Source of the DNA: Bacteroidales bacterium
GTDB lineage: Bacteria; Bacteroidota; Bacteroidia; Bacteroidales; UBA932
NCBI GenBank assembly: GCA_029010575.1
Contig: JAQXKS010000063.1
Span: forward strand, 1 to 54,429
Direction of reading: 5' to 3'
Length of the DNA: 54,429 nt
Shown here: positions 9,365 through 17,473 of the stretch, piece after piece
How positions within the stretch are numbered: the stretch's first letter is position 1
Layout: each line of letters opens with the position of its first letter
The notes under the pieces: generated by a model
Told to the model about the DNA's origin: nothing
Seen by the model: only the letters and a program-made list of their open reading frames with translations
Database searches by the model: none
Position numbers and translations under genes: made by a program

Positions 9365-10603
9365 TTATTCAAATTCTGCACGTAATATCTTCTGTACATC
9401 CTCAACTGTCTCTTCGTCCAGGTCGGCACGTTTTGAGAGCTCTTCGACGCTGACGGCGAGAACGCTCTTGGCTGTGTCGCATCCGATGCCCTTGAGAGCA
9501 TCGATAATCCACTGGTCGATTTCATCGTTAAATTCATCCAGAAGGACATCTTCTTCGTATGTGTCTTCACCACCTTCGCTAACTCTGAAGACATCTATTT
9601 CGTATCCTACCAGCATGCCTGCCAGCTTGATATTGTAGCCATTCTTTCCGATTGCCACAGATACATCGGAAGGGTTGAGGTTTACTCTTACTCTACGGGT
9701 CTCTTCATTGATCTCCATTGATACTATCTGGGCAGGGCTCAATGCTCTGGAGATGAGCAGCTGTACGTTGTTGGTCCAGGGAATGATGTCGATGTTTTCG
9801 TTTCTGAGTTCCCTTACGATGCCTTTTATTCTGGAACCGTTTACTCCGACGCATGCTCCGACAGGATCGATACGTTCGTCATAGGATTCCACAGCGACCT
9901 TGGCTCTCTCACCGGGTATGCGTACCACCTTCTTGATGGTTATAAGTCCGTCGAAGATTTCAGGAACTTCCTGCTCGAAGAGTCTCTCAAGGAATGAGGA
10001 AGAGGTTCTGGAGAGTGTGATTACAGGGATGTTGTTCCTCATATCCACTTTTTCAATTACAGCCTTTACAGTATCTCCCTTCTTGAAATGATCTGAAGGA
10101 ATCTGTTCTGATTTGGGGAGAACGAGCTCCTTGCCGTCCTCGTCCATAATCAGTGCTTCCCTTTTCCATGACTGGTAGATCTCTCCTACTATTATTTCAC
10201 CCTCTTTGCTCTTGTATTTGTTGAAAAGATTAGCCTTTTCAATGTCTGCAATTCTTCCCTGAAGATTCTGGCGGAGATTGAGGATTCCTCTTCTTCCGAA
10301 ATCTTCCATCTTGAATTCCTGTGAGAAATCCTCTCCTATTTCGTATGAGGGGTCGAATTTATGCGCTTCCTCAAGTGAAATCTGAGTATTGGGGTCTTCC
10401 ACTACGTCAACAACTTCACGGTTTCTCCAGATTTCGAGGTCACCTTTGTCGATGTTGATGATGATGTCGAAATTGTCAGCCGAACCGTACATCTTGATGA
10501 GCTGTGTCCTGAAGATATCTTCCAGAACGCTCATGAGAGTGGCTCTGTCAATGTTCTTAAGCTCTTTGAACTCAGCAAATGTGCTTATAAGATTTACTTC
10601 CAT
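9365..10603 (-). CDS. nusA: Transcription elongation/termination factor NusA
   Basis: The 412-residue protein binds RNA polymerase and influences pausing, termination and antitermination. Visible in order are the N-terminal domain (about 1-125), an S1 domain (about 130-200, GEIIVGEIYQSWKREALIMDEDGKELVLPK), and two KH domains (about 225-345, including VGACVGVNGSRIKGIVREL and VAIGKNGYNIKLAG). A short helix-hairpin-helix-like C-terminus (about 360-410, IDALKGIGCDTAKSVL) closes it. It starts three bases after the rimP stop. Confidence 0.95.
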   Translation of the reverse strand: MEVNLISTFAEFKELKNIDRATLMSVLEDIFRTQLIKMYGSADNFDIIINIDKGDLEIWRNREVVDVVEDPNTQISLEEAHKFDPSYEIGEDFSQEFKMEDFGRRGILNLRQNLQGRIADIEKANLFNKYKSKEGEIIVGEIYQSWKREALIMDEDGKELVLPKSEQIPSDHFKKGDTVKAVIEKVDMRNNIPVITLSRTSSSFLERLFEQEVPEIFDGLITIKKVVRIPGERAKVAVESYDERIDPVGACVGVNGSRIKGIVRELRNENIDIIPWTNNVQLLISRALSPAQIVSMEINEETRRVRVNLNPSDVSVAIGKNGYNIKLAGMLVGYEIDVFRVSEGGEDTYEEDVLLDEFNDEIDQWIIDALKGIGCDTAKSVLAVSVEELSKRADLDEETVEDVQKILRAEFE

Positions 10604-10606
10604 TGT

Positions 10607-10867
10607 TTATAATTCTTCTTCTGTAATATTGTCGTTGGTATCGCCTGCAGAGCTGACCATCAGCGAAAAGTCTTCAACATCTCGGTCGAGACCCTTTTCA
10701 ATGTGTCGGCTCAGTGCTACACAGTCGTCTATGTTGACTGGTCTGCCATTTGCTCTGAAGAAGACTTTTATGTTGTTCGCCTTGTTCACTTTTATGTTTA
10801 CAAGGGTGAGCTCATTGTCTTCCATATATGTGCCTATGGCATTGATTACTTGTTCTTTAAGTATCAT
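10607..10867 (-). CDS. rimP: RimP-like ribosome maturation factor, N-terminal domain only
   Basis: The protein has 86 residues from the ATG at 10867; a TTG-started version of 93 residues is less likely. The segment VNIDDCVALSRHIEKGLDRD followed by FSLMVSSAG matches the conserved core of the RimP N-terminal domain, and the position before nusA and infB is the classic rimP site. RimP normally has about 150 residues with a C-terminal SH3-like domain. Here the chain stops shortly after the SSAG turn with an acidic tail (NDNITEEEL), and nusA begins three bases later. The C-terminal domain is therefore absent rather than frameshifted. It may be a functional short form or a decaying gene. Confidence 0.75.
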   Translation of the reverse strand: MILKEQVINAIGTYMEDNELTLVNIKVNKANNIKVFFRANGRPVNIDDCVALSRHIEKGLDRDVEDFSLMVSSAGDTNDNITEEEL

Positions 10868-10886
10868 ATTAACAATTATTGGTAAC

Positions 10887-10910
10887 AAAAAAGGGACTCA
10901 CCGTCCCTTT
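10887..10910 (-). terminator. Leader hairpin with T-tract before rimP, possible attenuator
   Basis: On the minus strand AAAGGGAC (10910-10903), loop GGTGA and GTCCCTTT (10897-10890) form an 8-bp stem running into six T. It lies between the operon promoter (10931-10962) and the rimP start at 10867. This has the shape of an intrinsic terminator placed in a leader, so it could attenuate rimP-nusA-infB transcription. Regulation, possibly by NusA itself, is inference. Confidence 0.55.
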
Positions 10911-10930
10911 CCTCCATTTCTTTTCTGATG

Positions 10931-10962
10931 CAAATGTATACTCTTTTTGCAGATAATCCAAA
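10931..10962 (-). promoter_or_regulatory. Promoter of the rimP-nusA-infB operon
   Basis: On the minus strand TTTG (10962-10959) and TACATTTG (10938-10931) are separated by 20 bases and match the Bacteroidota -33/-7 consensus. Transcription would start near 10925, giving a leader of roughly 58 bases that contains the hairpin at 10887-10910. Confidence 0.65.
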
Positions 10963-11008
10963 AAAAAATTGTTTATTTGCAACGTTTAAACTGTAACAAT
11001 TATTGATT

Positions 11009-11998
11009 ATGGAGATCAGTGCACAAGCGATAGCAGACCATTTGGGTGGGGAAGTAGTTGGAAATCCCAATGTTATGGTTTCGTCAGTGGCGAAAATAGA
11101 GTCCGGAAAACCGGGAACACTATGTTTTTTGGCAAACCCGAAATATGAACATTACCTCTATACTTGTAAAGCAAGTATTATTTTGATAAACAAGTCTTTT
11201 GAACCTAAAGAACAGCTGAGTGCCACTCTTGTGAGGGTGGATGATGCATATGCTGCAATGGCCTCTTTGCTGGAACTTCTCAATTCTATGAAGAAAAACA
11301 GAGTCAGGGGCCGTTCATGGAGAGCTTCAATCGCCTTCTCTGCAAAGCTGGCCAAAGGGGTCGGAGTGGCTCAGTTCGCATATATAGGAAAGCGTTCAAC
11401 TATAGGAAAGAACACTCAGATTTATCCTCATGTGTACATAGGAGATGATGTTGTAATAGGCGATAATTGTATTATCTATCCTGGTGTTAAGATATATTCC
11501 GGATGCAAGGTTGGTAACAGGTGTATTGTTCATGCAGGTGCCGTGATTGGTGCTGATGGTTTCGGATTTGCCCCTCTGCCCGATGGCTCATACAAGAAAA
11601 TACCCCAAACAGGAATAGTCACTATTGAGGATGATGTCGAAATCGGAGCAAATACAACGATTGACCGTGGTACTATGGAGACCACTATTGTCAGAAAAGG
11701 AACAAAACTTGATAACCTCATACAGATTGCCCACAATGTACAGATAGGGGAAAATACAGTAATTGCTGCACAAACCGGCATTGCTGGCTCAACAATTGTA
11801 GGGAACAACTGTGTATTTGGAGGACAGGTGGGTATTGCAGGTCATCTTAAAATAGCGGACAAGACATCATTTGCAGCACAAGCGGGTCTTATCAGCAATA
11901 TCAAGGAGCCTGGAAAGGCGTATATGGGAATGCCGGCAATTGAGTATCGGACTTTCATGAAGGCATACGCTACCTTTAAGAACAATGGACAGAAATAA
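11009..11998 (+). CDS. lpxD: UDP-3-O-acylglucosamine N-acyltransferase
   Basis: The protein has 329 residues from the ATG at 11009; a TTG two codons upstream is also in frame. LpxD adds the second acyl chain in lipid A synthesis in the cytoplasm. The N-terminal uridine-binding domain (about 1-100) is followed by a left-handed beta-helix of hexapeptide repeats (for example [23 protein letters not shown]). The catalytic histidine is in the segment [17 protein letters not shown]. It heads the lpxD-lpxC-lpxA operon and stands divergent to rimP-nusA-infB. Confidence 0.95.
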   Translation: MEISAQAIADHLGGEVVGNPNVMVSSVAKIESGKPGTLCFLANPKYEHYLYTCKASIILINKSFEPKEQLSATLVRVDDAYAAMASLLELLNSMKKNRVRGRSWRASIAFSAKLAKGVGVAQFAYIGKRSTIGKNTQIYPHVYIGDDVVIGDNCIIYPGVKIYSGCKVGNRCIVHAGAVIGADGFGFAPLPDGSYKKIPQTGIVTIEDDVEIGANTTIDRGTMETTIVRKGTKLDNLIQIAHNVQIGENTVIAAQTGIAGSTIVGNNCVFGGQVGIAGHLKIADKTSFAAQAGLISNIKEPGKAYMGMPAIEYRTFMKAYATFKNNGQK

Positions 11999-12000
11999 CA

Positions 12001-12918
12001 ATGAACAGAAGACAAAGAACATTAAAATATAGCCATACATTCAAGGGAAAGGGATTACATTCAGGTAAAAGTGTGACAATGGTGGTTTCACCGGCTCCTG
12101 CCAATACTGGAATCCGCTTTTACAGATCCGATCTTTCAGGTTCGCATCCTATGGAGGCAGTGGCAGACCATGTAATTTATACGCAGAGATGCACAACCCT
12201 CGAACACGACAATGTCAGAATCTTTACTTTGGAACATCTGATGTCGTCTCTGGTGGGGTTAGGTATTGATAACGCCATGGTGAATATAGATACCTTTGAG
12301 GTTCCCATTCTGGATGGTAGCGCAAAACCGTACGTGGATGCTTTCGGCAACGACCCTTTGTGTGAAGAGACTGCACCTGTCACATATATCGACATCACTG
12401 AGCCGATTGTCTATAATGATCCTTCCGGCTCGATAATTAAAGTGACTCCTTCAGACCACTTCAGCGTGGATCTGACTGTCGATTTTAATTCGAAGGTTCT
12501 CGGAGTTCAGAAGTTCCATTGGGAAGAGGGAATGGATTATGCAAAGGAACTGGCTCCATGCAGAACTTTTGTCTTCTTTCATGAACTTGAAATATTGTAT
12601 AAGAACAATCTGATAAAGGGAGGAGATCTTGACAATGCTTTGGTGATTGTGGAAAATCCTGTGAGTGACGAAGAGATTTCCCATATTGCCGGACTATTTA
12701 ATGTAGAGAAGATCAAAAGGAATTCCAATGGTTACCTGGATAATGTCTCACTACACTATGATAATGAATGTGTAAGGCACAAGATGCTTGACCTGCTGGG
12801 AGATTTTTCTTTGGTCGGTAGCAGGATAAATGCCCATATAGAGGCTTTTAAGTCTGGTCATAAAGTCAATACCACTGTCGCAGGCATGATAAGAAACAAA
12901 TATATAAACAATAAATAA
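12001..12918 (+). CDS. lpxC: UDP-3-O-acyl-N-acetylglucosamine deacetylase, without FabZ domain
   Basis: LpxC is the zinc-dependent, committed step of lipid A synthesis. At 305 residues this is a stand-alone LpxC. The zinc ligands are visible as H79 (FTLEHLMSSL), H260 and D264 (RHKMLDLLGD), with H287 in SGHKVN as the general acid/base. In Bacteroides and many relatives LpxC is fused to the dehydratase FabZ (about 460 residues in total); here the chain ends right after the deacetylase domain, and lpxA follows 22 bases later. It starts two bases after lpxD. No separate fabZ is present in the window. Confidence 0.94.
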   Translation: MNRRQRTLKYSHTFKGKGLHSGKSVTMVVSPAPANTGIRFYRSDLSGSHPMEAVADHVIYTQRCTTLEHDNVRIFTLEHLMSSLVGLGIDNAMVNIDTFEVPILDGSAKPYVDAFGNDPLCEETAPVTYIDITEPIVYNDPSGSIIKVTPSDHFSVDLTVDFNSKVLGVQKFHWEEGMDYAKELAPCRTFVFFHELEILYKNNLIKGGDLDNALVIVENPVSDEEISHIAGLFNVEKIKRNSNGYLDNVSLHYDNECVRHKMLDLLGDFSLVGSRINAHIEAFKSGHKVNTTVAGMIRNKYINNK

Positions 12919-12940
12919 AGGAACAACTAATTAAAAATAT

Positions 12941-13735
12941 ATGCAGCAGTTTTCAACAGTACATCCAAATGCAAAGATAGGTGCTAATGTAACTATCGGT
13001 CCCTATTGCTTTATAGCAGAGAATGTAGAAATAGGTGACGGTTGCCAAATTGGCCCTAATGCGGTGATATTCGATTATGTAAAGATAGGAAAGAACTGCC
13101 GTGTCTTCCCTGGGGCTGTTATAGGTGCAATTCCTCAAGACCTTAAATTCTCGGGAGAAGTCTCCTGGGTAGAGATAGGGGACAATACCACTATCAGAGA
13201 GTGTGCTACCATCAATCGTGGTACAGCAGCCAGTGGAAAGTTACTTACCAAAATAGGCAGTAATTGCTTGATAATGTCATATGCCCATGTAGCTCATGAC
13301 TGCAATATTGGAAACAATGTTATCCAGACAAGTTATGTAGGACTTGCGGGTGAAACGGATGTTGATGACTGGGCAATAATAGGTGGAGGCTCAAAGGCCC
13401 ATCAGTTCTCACGCATTGGTGCACATGCGATGATAGCCGGTGGATCCCTCATTTCAAAAGATGTTCCCCCCTATGCACTTGCAGGCAGAAACCCTCTCTC
13501 ATTCTGTGGAATCAATCATGTAGGACTCAGAAGAAGAGGTTTTTCCAATGAACAGATAGAACGCATACGCGAAATATATCGTATAATATATAATAGTGGT
13601 CTGAATAGGAAAGATGCATGTCAGGAGGTCCTCAGGGAAATTCCTCATTGCATTGAGAGAGATACCATTCTTAATTTTATTGCTGCAAGCAAGAGGGGTA
13701 TCATCAAGTTTACCGATTTGGCGATTGAAGAGTAA
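12941..13735 (+). CDS. lpxA: UDP-N-acetylglucosamine acyltransferase
   Basis: The 264-residue enzyme catalyses the first acylation of lipid A synthesis. Nearly the whole N-terminal two thirds is a hexapeptide-repeat beta-helix (VHPNAKIGANVTIGPYCFI onwards). The catalytic histidine is in MSYAHVAHDCNIGNNV. The C-terminal helical domain (about 195-264) begins at GINHVGLRRRGFSNEQIERI, the usual LpxA signature. It is third in the lpxD-lpxC-lpxA operon. Confidence 0.95.
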   Translation: MQQFSTVHPNAKIGANVTIGPYCFIAENVEIGDGCQIGPNAVIFDYVKIGKNCRVFPGAVIGAIPQDLKFSGEVSWVEIGDNTTIRECATINRGTAASGKLLTKIGSNCLIMSYAHVAHDCNIGNNVIQTSYVGLAGETDVDDWAIIGGGSKAHQFSRIGAHAMIAGGSLISKDVPPYALAGRNPLSFCGINHVGLRRRGFSNEQIERIREIYRIIYNSGLNRKDACQEVLREIPHCIERDTILNFIAASKRGIIKFTDLAIEE

Positions 13736-13741
13736 TACATC

Positions 13742-14344
13742 GTGGATTGCCTTTTATCTACAGCATATTTCCCTCCCGTCGAGTACATGAAGATGATTGC
13801 CCGCGGGGAGGGAATTTTCATTGAAAGATGCGAGAGGTACCAGAAACAGAGCTACCGCAACAGGTGCAGAATTCTTGCCTCAGATGGTCCCCTCTCTCTG
13901 AGTATCCCTCTTGAAAATTCTCCATCAAAGGATATCTCCGTGATGAGGATTGATTATTCAAAACCATGGATTCTCCAGCATAAAAGGGCTATTGTTTCTG
14001 CATATAATTCATCCCCTTTCTTTATTTACTACATGGATGAAATATTTTCAATTCTGGACAGAAGGTATCAATATCTGCTTGAATTGAATATGGCGCTTCT
14101 TGAAAAGCTGGTTGTCTTATGTGGAATTCGCAAGGATATAGCACTTACACATAGCTATTTACGCACTGAAGAGCTTCCATGGCAAATGTGTGACCTAAGG
14201 GAACTTATTCATCCCAAGAAAGAGGCAATCTGTACTTGCGAAAGCTATTACCAAGTATTTTCCGACAGATTCGGATTTGTCCCTTCGCTCTCAGTTCTCG
14301 ACCTTCTGTGCAATGAGGGACCTAATGCCATCTCTTTTCTATAG
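13742..14344 (+). CDS. WbqC-like family protein
   Basis: The 200-residue protein starts at a GTG six bases after the lpxA stop, and no in-frame ATG lies nearby upstream. It resembles WbqC-like proteins: STAYFPPVEYMKMI at the N-terminus, ERYQKQSYRNRC, LSIPLENS, and an F-x-x-Y-Y segment. The family occurs in O-antigen and other glycan loci and its reaction is not firmly established. In many Bacteroidota it lies near signal peptidase genes; here it ends the lipid A operon, which suggests a surface-glycan role by association only. Confidence 0.7.
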   Translation: MDCLLSTAYFPPVEYMKMIARGEGIFIERCERYQKQSYRNRCRILASDGPLSLSIPLENSPSKDISVMRIDYSKPWILQHKRAIVSAYNSSPFFIYYMDEIFSILDRRYQYLLELNMALLEKLVVLCGIRKDIALTHSYLRTEELPWQMCDLRELIHPKKEAICTCESYYQVFSDRFGFVPSLSVLDLLCNEGPNAISFL

Positions 14345-14370
14345 ACTCAAACCAAATCGAGACTAAAGCT

Positions 14371-15720
14371 CTAATTCAGGCTTTTGATTACAAGTACTCT
14401 CCGACAGTTATCTTTGATTCTGAATCTTTCATCGGATCGTAGACCTACTATAGAGAAAATCTTCCCATTGCTGCAAAGCAGTGGAATGCGTTTTTTGTTC
14501 AGGCAGTCTATCTTGAGGTCTTTGTAGAAATCGCTGATTTTCTTGCTGCCTTTCATTCCGAATGGGAAAAATCTGTCCCCGTTCTCCCAGCTTCTGCAGA
14601 TTATGGGAAATTTTATTTCCGTGGCATCGATGCAGTGTACGCCCTCTTTATTCAAGTATTTGATATATCCACCATCTTCAATGAGTTCCAGCTCAAAGTC
14701 CCTACCTCCAAAACTATACTTGCCACAGCCTGTTATTTCAATCTGAGTCGGATGGAGCTCACTTGTGGGCAGAATCACCAGAGATGTGGCAGCTGAGGCA
14801 ATGGTATGCCTTTGTGAACGAAAGATTTTGCCCGGTTCTTCCTCTATGGCCTCTTCTATGTCTGAAATTTGCGAAGAATTGAATCCGAAGTCTCTCAGAA
14901 TCATGTATAGCCAGTATTTTACATTGCCCTCTTTCGCAAGTGCTGCCGTATCTATGAGCAGTGTCCCGTATTTATCTTTGTGGCAAAAAAGATCTCTCTT
15001 TTGCAGATAGAGGTTTTCAAGAATCTGTGAAACCTGTGCAAAAATTTCTCCGTTGTGTTTCATAGTTGCGGAGAATGATGGATTGATCTTCCTAAACTCG
15101 GGAATTATGATGTTGCGGATACGGTTTCTGGCGTAATGAGACTCGAAGTTGGTATGGTCATCGCGGTGGCCGTAGCGATTGAGCGCAGCGTACTCTTCTA
15201 TTTCCTGTCGTGAGAAATTAAGAAGGGGGCGGATAATTCTTCCATTTGTAGCGGGAATTCCTCCTATTCCTTTGATTCCTGATCCTCTGGTGAGGTTGAG
15301 GAGTATGGTCTCGACGACATCGTCTCTGTTGTGGGCTATACAAATGTAGTCGTAATCATATTCTGAGCACAGCTTTTCGAACCAGCTGTAGCGGATCTCT
15401 CTGGCTGCCATCTGTGTAGACTGGCCGTGGGCATGGGCGTACTCTTTGGTGTCGGCTTTCAGAAAATGGGCTTTTATTCCCCTCTCTGCAGACCACTCCC
15501 TGACGAACTCTTCGTCGGCATCGCTGTTGGCTCCGCGAAGTGAGAAGTTGACATGTGCTATTGCAAAAGAGGGTTTCATGGGTGATCTGAAGAAGAGTTC
15601 TGCCATTGTGATCGAATCTATTCCTCCGCTTACACCCAATAGGTATTTATGCGAAGTGACCTCCCCTGACGCGGAGAGGTCACTGAGCGCCTTGTCAAAT
15701 CTCTTACTTAGCCTTGACAT
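14371..15720 (-). CDS. tilS: tRNA(Ile)-lysidine synthetase
   Basis: TilS modifies C34 of tRNA-Ile(CAU) to lysidine, changing both codon reading and charging. The start chosen is the ATG at 15720 (449 residues, MSRLSKRFDKAL). The longer frame to 15819 would overlap the upstream gene by 116 bases. The PP-loop motif SGGIDS is near residue 32, followed by a strand ending in AHVNFSLRG and the motif GHRDDHTNFESHYARNRIRN typical of the family. The C-terminal domain (about 340-449) fits the long form of TilS. The gene overlaps the DUF3078 3' end by 17 bases. Confidence 0.92.
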   Translation of the reverse strand: MSRLSKRFDKALSDLSASGEVTSHKYLLGVSGGIDSITMAELFFRSPMKPSFAIAHVNFSLRGANSDADEEFVREWSAERGIKAHFLKADTKEYAHAHGQSTQMAAREIRYSWFEKLCSEYDYDYICIAHNRDDVVETILLNLTRGSGIKGIGGIPATNGRIIRPLLNFSRQEIEEYAALNRYGHRDDHTNFESHYARNRIRNIIIPEFRKINPSFSATMKHNGEIFAQVSQILENLYLQKRDLFCHKDKYGTLLIDTAALAKEGNVKYWLYMILRDFGFNSSQISDIEEAIEEEPGKIFRSQRHTIASAATSLVILPTSELHPTQIEITGCGKYSFGGRDFELELIEDGGYIKYLNKEGVHCIDATEIKFPIICRSWENGDRFFPFGMKGSKKISDFYKDLKIDCLNKKRIPLLCSNGKIFSIVGLRSDERFRIKDNCRRVLVIKSLN

Positions 15721-16741
15721 ATTGTCCGAAGGTATATGTGAATCCGAGTCCGACAATCTCCTTGAACTGGACACGTGCAGCCTTGACGCCGTTTTTATCT
15801 GCGATTTTGATGTTGTCATCGTAGATAAGGTTGGTTCTCAGAGTTATCGTGAAGTATTTTGCAAGTGAGAGGGAAGCATCGACATCCCAGTATACCTGAA
15901 TGTTTTCCGGTTTGTTGAGATAGTCGGAGAATAGTGTTAGGTTGGTGCCGACAGAGAAGTTTTTGTATTTGTACTTGATGTCCAATTTCAGCTGCGCACC
16001 GAGCTCGGTCCTGACAGCCTGATTGATTTTGTTACCATAGGTCTCTCTCAGGTTTTCTTCAGTGACGATTACAAAGTTTCCTGTCAGGGGCGAGAGGTTG
16101 ATTGACATGAAAGAGAAGGGTTTATAGTTGGCACCAATACCGACTGAGAAGTAACCGGGAGCCATGAATCTCGACTGGAGGTTTCCTGCATCGTATGTTG
16201 GTGTGAACTGTGTTCTGAAGTTGATAAGTGCAGATGCGTAGAGTCTGTCGATTATCGAGTATCCCCATTTACTGTCGAGAAGGATACGGTCATCACTCTT
16301 TTTGAACTGGTTGGCGTATGGGGTTCCTTGCTCGAATGACTGGATGAATCCGTATGAAAGTTTCAGACGGTTGTCCCAGATCATATTGTCATTTGCGTAG
16401 TTCGCATTTGCATCGATGAGCGCATTGAGGGAGATGTTTGCGGATCCCCCTTCTGCCCAGTTGGTGAGTGATACTTGCGATGCTGTAATCTGTGTAAGGA
16501 TTCCTGTGCTCCAGTGTTTGGGCTTCTCTTTCTTCACTGTAGAATCAACTGCAGCCTGATCTATTGATGAGACTACATCCAGACATACTTTCTGGGCATT
16601 TGACAGTTCATCAGCGTCAATCTGTATACGGGATATTTCCTTATAGTTTATTTTGGAGTCTCCATCATTTTTTGCATGTGAGAGAGTTCCCATACATACA
16701 AGTGAGATTAGTGCGAGTGCGGATAGCAGTTTCCGTTTCAT
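15704..16741 (-). CDS. DUF3078 outer-membrane beta-barrel protein
   Basis: The 345-residue protein has a signal peptide (about 1-23, ending LSHA|K). A short N-terminal extension is followed by alternating aromatic strands from about residue 75: HWSTGILTQITASQVSLTNWAEGGSANISLNALIDANANY is the DUF3078 opening. The C-terminus is aromatic (FTYTFGQYVKAK). It is predicted to be a barrel in the outer membrane, function unknown. The downstream tilS start lies inside its 3' end. Confidence 0.82.
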   Translation of the reverse strand: MKRKLLSALALISLVCMGTLSHAKNDGDSKINYKEISRIQIDADELSNAQKVCLDVVSSIDQAAVDSTVKKEKPKHWSTGILTQITASQVSLTNWAEGGSANISLNALIDANANYANDNMIWDNRLKLSYGFIQSFEQGTPYANQFKKSDDRILLDSKWGYSIIDRLYASALINFRTQFTPTYDAGNLQSRFMAPGYFSVGIGANYKPFSFMSINLSPLTGNFVIVTEENLRETYGNKINQAVRTELGAQLKLDIKYKYKNFSVGTNLTLFSDYLNKPENIQVYWDVDASLSLAKYFTITLRTNLIYDDNIKIADKNGVKAARVQFKEIVGLGFTYTFGQYVKAK

Positions 16742-16753
16742 AATGGTATTGTA

Positions 16754-17461
16754 TTATCTTGAGTTAAGTATATCGTCTGAATTGTATTTGTATCCGAGTC
16801 GTTTGCCGGTCTTCATCTTTGATGATTCGATCTTGACATTTATCTGTGCCACACTTGCCTCCTTGACCATGTCGAATGGAGGAACGAGCAGGTCGAACGA
16901 GAGGGTGTAAAGGATAGCTTCTTCGATGAAGTTGACCAAATCCTGTCTTGTAAGGGTACCTTTGCCGAAGTTCTCTGTCATCTGCTTGGATTGTCTTTTC
17001 CCCTCGATGAAGAAAGCCTTTTCCCTGTTTACAAATATTCTTGCTACAAGGTATCCAAGGTCATCCAGCCTATTGTATTTCATCGAGTCGTACAGAAAAT
17101 TGTAGACATTGATGACACCGCAATAGGTGTTGAGGGGATTCTCCTTGGCATATTTGTTCTTCCATACGGGGTGATCCCTGTCAAACTCGAAGACATCAGT
17201 GTGCATACTGAAGATAAGCACATCATCTGCAAATTTGAGTTCTGCTTCATATTTTCCTCTATCACGATACTCAAGTTTGATTCTCTTGATGTGGCTCTCA
17301 TCCAGTGTCTCGCTAAGATCGTTGCTTATCTCGCTGAGAACATCTTTAAGGGTGTTGAAGACTTCGAGGCTCTGCTCGTAAATCTGAGCCTTTGCAGCTG
17401 ATTTAACTTTCAGCAATTCAATAATCCGGTCACGTGTCGAGACGGACTCTTCTTTGTTCAT
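16754..17461 (-). CDS. Conserved cytoplasmic protein of unknown function
   Basis: The 235-residue protein has no signal peptide or membrane segment. The N-terminal 60 residues are predicted helical, possibly coiled coil. A mixed region (ELKFADDVLIFSMHTDVFEFDRDHPVWKN) and a helical region (NTYCGVINVYNFLYDSMKYNRLDDLGYLVARIFVN) follow. I recognise it only as a type of protein found beside proS in Bacteroidales and assign no domain. It lies 12 bases after the proS stop and 12 bases before the DUF3078 gene in the same direction, so cotranscription is likely. Confidence 0.7.
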   Translation of the reverse strand: MNKEESVSTRDRIIELLKVKSAAKAQIYEQSLEVFNTLKDVLSEISNDLSETLDESHIKRIKLEYRDRGKYEAELKFADDVLIFSMHTDVFEFDRDHPVWKNKYAKENPLNTYCGVINVYNFLYDSMKYNRLDDLGYLVARIFVNREKAFFIEGKRQSKQMTENFGKGTLTRQDLVNFIEEAILYTLSFDLLVPPFDMVKEASVAQINVKIESSKMKTGKRLGYKYNSDDILNSR

Positions 17462-17473
17462 TATAATATGGTA

